This document shows positions 15,375 to 19,288 of a stretch of DNA of 19,288 nt, one piece after another. Origin of the DNA: an uncultured Eubacteriales bacterium (lineage in GTDB: Bacteria; Bacillota; Clostridia; Christensenellales; Aristaeellaceae); contig UQNM01000046.1 in assembly GCA_900542395.1 (NCBI GenBank), positions 1-19,288 on the forward strand. Reading direction: 5' to 3'. Made by a program: the position numbers and the translations under genes. The notes under the pieces are model-generated. The model saw nothing but the letters and a program-made list of their open reading frames with translations. It was not told where the DNA came from and made no database searches. How positions within the stretch are numbered: position 1 is the first letter of the stretch; each line of letters begins with the position of its first letter.

Positions 15375-16580
15375 TTGTCCTTGGAGCTTTCTCGTATGTG
15401 CGCGTCGATTGCGCCGTCTCCCACGCTGGCGATCGACGCAAAGGCGAAGGAAATGCGCCGGAGCGGGCGCGATGTGGTGTCCTTCAGCGTCGGCGAGCCG
15501 GATTTCGTCACCCCGCAGTATATCCGCACCGCCGCGCACGAGGCGCTGGATATGGGGCTGACCAAGTACACGCCGGCGGCCGGCACGCTCGGCCTGCGCC
15601 GCGCAATCTGCGAAAAGCTGCGCTTGGACAACGGACTGGAGTATTCGCCCTCGGAGGTGATCGTCTCCAACGGCGCGAAATTCTCCATCTATGCCGCGCT
15701 GGCCGCGATTGTGAACCCCGGCGACGAGGTCATCATCCCGACGCCGTGCTGGGTTTCCTATCCGGAAATCGTGCGCATCGTCGGCGGCGTGCCGGTGCTG
15801 GTGCAGGGCGACGTGAAGAAGGGCTTCGTCACCGAGGCGGAGGATCTCGCGCCCTACGTCACCGAGCGCACCAAGGCGCTGATTCTCAACTCGCCGAACA
15901 ACCCGAACGGCTGCATCTGGAACCGCGAGCAGTTGGCGGGCATCGCGAAGCTGGCGGTGGAGAAGGGCTTCTACGTCGTCTCCGACGAAATCTATGAAAA
16001 GCTGATTTACGACGGCGAGGAACACATCTCCATCGCGTCGCTGGGCGAGGATATCTTCCGCCAGACCATCGTGATCAACGGCGTTTCCAAATCCTACGCG
16101 ATGACGGGCTGGCGCATCGGCTACACTGCGGGGCCGATTGAGGTGATCCGCGCCATGAGCAGCCTGCAAAGCCAGGTCGCCAGCGGCAGCAACTCGATTG
16201 CGCAGTATGCCGCCGAGGAGGCGCTGCGCTCCCCGAAGGGGCGCGAGGCGATTGAGCGCATGCACAGGGCTTACGACGAGCGCCGCCGCCATATCGTGCA
16301 GCGCCTCAACGCCATCGACGGGCTGAACTGCGTGATGCCCAAGGGCGCGTTCTACGTGATGGTGGACATGAGCGCGCTGATCGGCAAGCATCTGGGCGAC
16401 CGGCAGATCGGCGGCTCGATGGATTTTGCCGACATGCTGCTGGAAAACGCGAACGTCGCGCTGACCCCCGGCACGGCTTTCTGCGCGGAGGGCTACTGCC
16501 GCATCTCCTACGCGACCTCGATGGAGCAGATCGACAAGGGCGTTGACCGCATCGAGCATTTTGTGAATAATCTGGTGTAA
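15375..16580 (+). CDS. class I pyridoxal-phosphate aminotransferase (aspartate aminotransferase-like)
   Basis: The 401-residue fold-type I enzyme transfers amino groups between amino acids and 2-oxoacids; the sequence resembles the bacterial subgroup that includes aspartate aminotransferase (AspB/AspC) and PatA. Visible features are SVGEPDF (38-44), KYTPAAGTLGLRRAI (64-78), NSPNNPNG (172-179), VSDEIYE (202-208) with cofactor-binding D204, the Schiff-base lysine K239 in NGVSKSYAMTGWRIGY, R247 in the WRIGY block, and a C-terminal CRISYATS with the carboxylate-binding arginine. Substrate is not certain. The start is TTG 15375 with AGGGGG 8 bases upstream; ATG 15396 (codon 8) is an alternative with no site of its own. 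Monocistronic, bounded by its own promoter and a strong terminator. Confidence 0.9.
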   Translation: MSLELSRMCASIAPSPTLAIDAKAKEMRRSGRDVVSFSVGEPDFVTPQYIRTAAHEALDMGLTKYTPAAGTLGLRRAICEKLRLDNGLEYSPSEVIVSNGAKFSIYAALAAIVNPGDEVIIPTPCWVSYPEIVRIVGGVPVLVQGDVKKGFVTEAEDLAPYVTERTKALILNSPNNPNGCIWNREQLAGIAKLAVEKGFYVVSDEIYEKLIYDGEEHISIASLGEDIFRQTIVINGVSKSYAMTGWRIGYTAGPIEVIRAMSSLQSQVASGSNSIAQYAAEEALRSPKGREAIERMHRAYDERRRHIVQRLNAIDGLNCVMPKGAFYVMVDMSALIGKHLGDRQIGGSMDFADMLLENANVALTPGTAFCAEGYCRISYATSMEQIDKGVDRIEHFVNNLV

Positions 16581-16610
16581 AAGAATAGATAAAACGGAAT
16601 CAATTCCCTT

Positions 16611-16655
16611 AAAATGCAGGAATTTGAACGAGTTATTCAAATTCCTGCATTTTTT
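16611..16655 (+). terminator. strong terminator after the aminotransferase
   Basis: AAAATGCAGGAATTTGAA (16611-16628) pairs perfectly with TTCAAATTCCTGCATTTT (16636-16653) over a 7-base loop and runs into a T tract. This 18-bp stem is one of the clearest intrinsic terminators in the window. It is symmetrical and could also act on the other strand. Confidence 0.92.
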
Positions 16656-16744
16656 AGCACATTCAAAAATGTGAAAACGCTGTCAATATCAAACATTGTC
16701 GGCGGATTATTGTTTGCACATTCTAACAAATATGAATAAAGGAC

Positions 16745-16773
16745 TTTCAAAAACGCGGGATTTATGGTATCAT
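16745..16773 (+). promoter_or_regulatory. distal promoter upstream of pflB
   Basis: TTTCAA (16745-16750), 17 bases and TATCAT (16768-16773) with TG at 16765-16766 form an extended -10 promoter. Its start near 16780 would place the whole hairpin series (16797-16927) in the transcript. A TTGTT...AACAA partial inverted repeat at 16710-16729 lies just upstream. Confidence 0.5.
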
Positions 16774-16779
16774 CGGGGC

Positions 16780-16927
16780 GAGCAGACGGCTGAATGTGTC
16801 CGGGAAAAACGGACAGACTAGACAAGGGCGAAAAAGCGGGGAAGCCGCGTTAGAAAACCGTTAAGAATCGAACGGCTTTCCGCCGTCCGCCGCGGGAAAT
16901 GCGGCGGTTTATCCGATTTAAGCGGAT
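16780..16927 (+). ncRNA. structured leader or stand-alone RNA upstream of pflB
   Basis: Five short hairpins follow one another, joined by A-rich linkers: TGTCCG/CGGACA (16797-16815), GCGG/CCGC (16836-16848), CCGTT/AACGG (16858-16875), CCGCCGC/GCGGCGG (16887-16907, followed by TTTAT) and ATCCG/CGGAT (16911-16927). There is no reading frame. The fourth hairpin could be a weak terminator or attenuator. It does not match the ZTP (pfl-motif) riboswitch, T-box or other riboswitch cores that I can recall. A downstream promoter near 17000 can express pflB without it. Confidence 0.4.
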
Positions 16928-16999
16928 GGATTCTGTACAAAGAAACGGGAAAACGGTTCAACGTCAAAGCGCGCGGCGTTTCCTTGGCGAGTTCGTCAG

Positions 17000-17028
17000 T
17001 TGTGCGAACATTTCGGCCATGCTACAAT
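17000..17028 (+). promoter_or_regulatory. proximal pflB promoter
   Basis: TTGTGC (17000-17005), 17 bases and TACAAT (17023-17028) with TG at 17020-17021 form an extended -10 promoter. The leader to the pflB ATG is about 42 bases. Confidence 0.65.
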
Positions 17029-17076
17029 AACCACGTTTTCATCAGCATCAACGACCACCCATAAAGGAGAGTTTGC

Positions 17077-19288
17077 ATGGTTCATTTTGAGCAGTGGGAA
17101 GGCTTTGAGGGCCGCATCTGGCGCGAAGAGATCAACGTTCGCGACTTTATTCAGAAGAACTACAAGCCCTACGCGGGGGACGAGCGCTTCCTCGCCGACC
17201 CGACGGAGGCGACGGATAAACTCTGGGGCATCCTCCAGAAGCTGCAAAAGGAGGAGCGCGCGAAGGGTGGCGTGCTGGATATGGAGACGCACGTCGTCTC
17301 CGGCCTGACGGCTTATGGGGCGGGCTACATCAGCGAGGCGGACAAGGCGCTTGAGCAGATTGTCGGCCTGCAGACGGATAAGCCGCTCAAGCGCGCGTTC
17401 ATGCCGTTCGGCGGCATCAAGATGGCGGAGGAAGCCTGCCGCAACTACGGCTACGAGCCCGACCCTGAGCTGCACAGGATCTTCACCGAGTACGCGCCGA
17501 CCCACAACGAGGGCGTGTTCATGGCCTACACCCCGGAGATGAAGAAGGCGCGCCACAACAAGATCATCACCGGCCTGCCGGATACCTATGGCCGCGGCCG
17601 CATCGTCGGTGACTACCGCCGCGTCGCGCTCTACGGCATTGATTTCCTGATCGAGGAAAAGACGAAGGATCTGGCCAACTGCGGCGACGGCACGATGACC
17701 GAGGACGTCATCCGCCTGCGCGAGGAAATCGCCAAGCAGATCAAGGCGCTCAAGGGCATGAAGGCGATGGCCGCCGCCTACGGCTTTGACATCAGCAAGC
17801 CCGCGGCCAACGCGAAGGAAGCCTGCCAGTGGCTGTATTTCGGCTATCTGGCCGCGATCAAGACGCAGAACGGCGCGGCGATGTCCGTGGGGCGCATCTC
17901 CACGTTCCTGGATATCTATATGGAGCGCGATCTGGCGCGCGGCCTCATCACCGAGGCGCAGGCGCAGGAGCTGATCGACCATATGGTGATGAAGTTCCGC
18001 ATGGTCAAGTTCGCCCGTGTTCCGAGCTACAACGCGCTGTTCTCCGGCGACCCGGTCTGGGCGACGCTGGAGGTCGCCGGCATCGGTGTGGACGGCCGCT
18101 CGATGGTCACCAAGAACGACTATCGTTTCCTGCATACGCTGGAAAACATGGGCCCGTCCCCGGAACCGAACATGACCGTGCTCTATTCCGAGGATCTGCC
18201 GGATGCGTTTAAGCATTACGCCGCGAAGATCTCCGTGCTGACCAGCTCGGTGCAGTATGAGAACGACGACGTGATGAAGCCGGTCTGGGGCGACGATTAC
18301 TCCATCTGCTGCTGCGTCTCCGCGACGCAGACCGGCAAGGAGATGCAGTTCTTCGGCGCGCGCGCGAATCTGGCGAAGTGCCTGCTTTACGCGCTCAACG
18401 GCGGCGTGGATGTGAAGACCCGCGAGCAGGTCGGCCCGGCGTATCGCCCGGTCGCCGGCGAGGTGCTCGATTACGACGAGGTGATCGCCGCCTACGACCG
18501 CATGATGGATTGGCTGGCGGGGCTGTACGTGAATACGCTGAACCTGATTCAGTATATGCACGACAAATATTATTATGAAGCGGCGGAAATGGCGCTGATT
18601 GATACCGATGTGCGCCGCACCTTCGCGACGGGCATCGCGGGCTTCTCCCATGTGGTGGACAGCCTGAGCGCCATCAAGTACGCCAAGGTGACCCCGATCC
18701 GCGACGAGACCGGCCTGATTGTCGATTTCAAGACCGAGGGCGATTTCCCGCGCTACGGCAACGACGACGACCGCGCCGACGACATCGCCGTGTGGCTGCT
18801 GGGCAAGTTCCTTGAAAAGATCAAGAAGCGCCACACCTACCGCGATTCCGAGCCGACGACCTCCATCCTGACCATCACCTCCAACGTCGTCTACGGCAAG
18901 GCGACCGGCAGCATGCCGGATGGCCGCAAGGCGGGCGAGCCGCTCTCCCCGGGCGCGAACCCGAGCTACGGCGCGGAGAAGAACGGCCTGCTGGCCTCCC
19001 TCAACTCCACCGCCAAGCTGCCGTATCACTGGGCGCTGGACGGCATTTCCAATACGCAGACGATCAACCCCGGCGCGCTGGGGCACAACGACGAGGAGCG
19101 CGCCAAGAACCTCGTGCAGGTGATGGACGGCTACTTCATGCAGGGCGCGCATCATCTGAACGTCAACGTGTTTGGCACCGAGAAGCTCATCGACGCGATG
19201 GAGCATCCGGAGAAGGAGGAATATGCCAACTTCACCATCCGCGTCTCCGGCTACGCCGTCAAGTTCATCGACCTCACCCGCGAGCAGC
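17077..19288 (+). CDS. pflB: pyruvate formate-lyase (formate C-acetyltransferase), 3' end cut by window
   Basis: PFL converts pyruvate and CoA to acetyl-CoA and formate in anaerobic fermentation, using an oxygen-sensitive glycyl radical installed by the radical-SAM activase PflA. The frame is open from ATG 17077 (AAAGGAGA 6 bases upstream) to the window edge, 737 residues. The active-site pair is C412-C413 in YSICCCVSATQTGKEMQFFGARAN; an extra Cys (C411) precedes it. The glycyl-radical site is G725 in RVSGYAVKF near the end. LASLNSTAKLPY and the HHLNVNVFG block are also typical. Compared with the 760-residue E. coli enzyme only about a dozen residues should be missing. No pflA lies upstream; it may follow outside the window. 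Two promoters and a structured leader precede the gene. Confidence 0.97.
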   Translation, partial: MVHFEQWEGFEGRIWREEINVRDFIQKNYKPYAGDERFLADPTEATDKLWGILQKLQKEERAKGGVLDMETHVVSGLTAYGAGYISEADKALEQIVGLQTDKPLKRAFMPFGGIKMAEEACRNYGYEPDPELHRIFTEYAPTHNEGVFMAYTPEMKKARHNKIITGLPDTYGRGRIVGDYRRVALYGIDFLIEEKTKDLANCGDGTMTEDVIRLREEIAKQIKALKGMKAMAAAYGFDISKPAANAKEACQWLYFGYLAAIKTQNGAAMSVGRISTFLDIYMERDLARGLITEAQAQELIDHMVMKFRMVKFARVPSYNALFSGDPVWATLEVAGIGVDGRSMVTKNDYRFLHTLENMGPSPEPNMTVLYSEDLPDAFKHYAAKISVLTSSVQYENDDVMKPVWGDDYSICCCVSATQTGKEMQFFGARANLAKCLLYALNGGVDVKTREQVGPAYRPVAGEVLDYDEVIAAYDRMMDWLAGLYVNTLNLIQYMHDKYYYEAAEMALIDTDVRRTFATGIAGFSHVVDSLSAIKYAKVTPIRDETGLIVDFKTEGDFPRYGNDDDRADDIAVWLLGKFLEKIKKRHTYRDSEPTTSILTITSNVVYGKATGSMPDGRKAGEPLSPGANPSYGAEKNGLLASLNSTAKLPYHWALDGISNTQTINPGALGHNDEERAKNLVQVMDGYFMQGAHHLNVNVFGTEKLIDAMEHPEKEEYANFTIRVSGYAVKFIDLTREQ

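Noticed and set aside
16637..16825. A 62-codon minus-strand frame between the aminotransferase and pflB.
   Set aside because: It starts with TTG without a ribosome binding site, ends inside a terminator stem, and covers a promoter and hairpin region.
16780..17076. ZTP (pfl-motif) riboswitch ahead of pflB.
   Set aside because: The conserved core and pseudoknot sequences of that riboswitch are not visible; only simple hairpins are.
16996..19206. A 736-codon open frame on the minus strand opposite pflB.
   Set aside because: pflB on the plus strand has unmistakable active-site and radical motifs; the antisense frame is an artefact of its codon bias.

Overview
The window is a GC-rich, densely packed bacterial chromosome segment with no tRNA, rRNA, phage or plasmid genes. 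The gene order rimO-pgsA-cinA-recA, good Shine-Dalgarno sequences (AGGAGG-type), frequent TTG/GTG starts, a VanZ-like protein, a DUF3048 (YerB-type) secreted protein and an oxygen-sensitive pyruvate formate-lyase all point to an anaerobic Gram-positive of the class Clostridia (Bacillota). The exact family cannot be told from this sequence alone.

Layout. (1) 1-4903: a small VanZ-like membrane protein, then a tightly coupled operon rimO-pgsA-cinA-recA (two ATGA stop/start overlaps), closed by a terminator after recA. (2) 4884-9120: a second plus-strand operon whose promoter overlaps the recA terminator. It holds an Eis-like GNAT acetyltransferase, an RlmA-type 23S rRNA methyltransferase, a threonine-aldolase-like PLP enzyme and a membrane-anchored protein resembling the metallo-beta-lactamase domain of ComEC with its metal ligands lost. 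(3) 9067-9406: a 340-base gap without a gene. On the minus strand it carries a complete-looking non-coding transcription unit: consensus promoter, 18-bp palindrome at the start site, CU-rich body and terminator. I regard it as the best candidate for an undescribed element here. (4) 9353-11943, minus strand: murG-mgtE operon (lipid II synthesis and magnesium transport). (5) 12041-13345: divergent gene for a PRPP-synthetase-like protein. (6) 13377-13587: a MITE-like foldback repeat between convergent genes. (7) 13608-15045, minus strand: DUF3048 secreted protein with a Pro/Thr-rich tail. (8) 15283-16655: class I aminotransferase with clear promoter and terminator. (9) 16656-19288: a 420-base leader with a series of hairpins and two promoters, then pflB (pyruvate formate-lyase), cut by the window end about a dozen codons short of its expected stop.

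Most genes are housekeeping: rRNA and ribosomal protein modification (rlmA, rimO), phospholipid and wall synthesis (pgsA, murG), recombination (recA), nucleotide salvage and synthesis (cinA, PRPP synthetase), amino-acid metabolism (aldolase, aminotransferase) and fermentation (pflB). The novelty lies mainly between genes (the 9.07-9.32 kb RNA unit, the MITE, the pflB leader) and in the degenerate ComEC-like protein.
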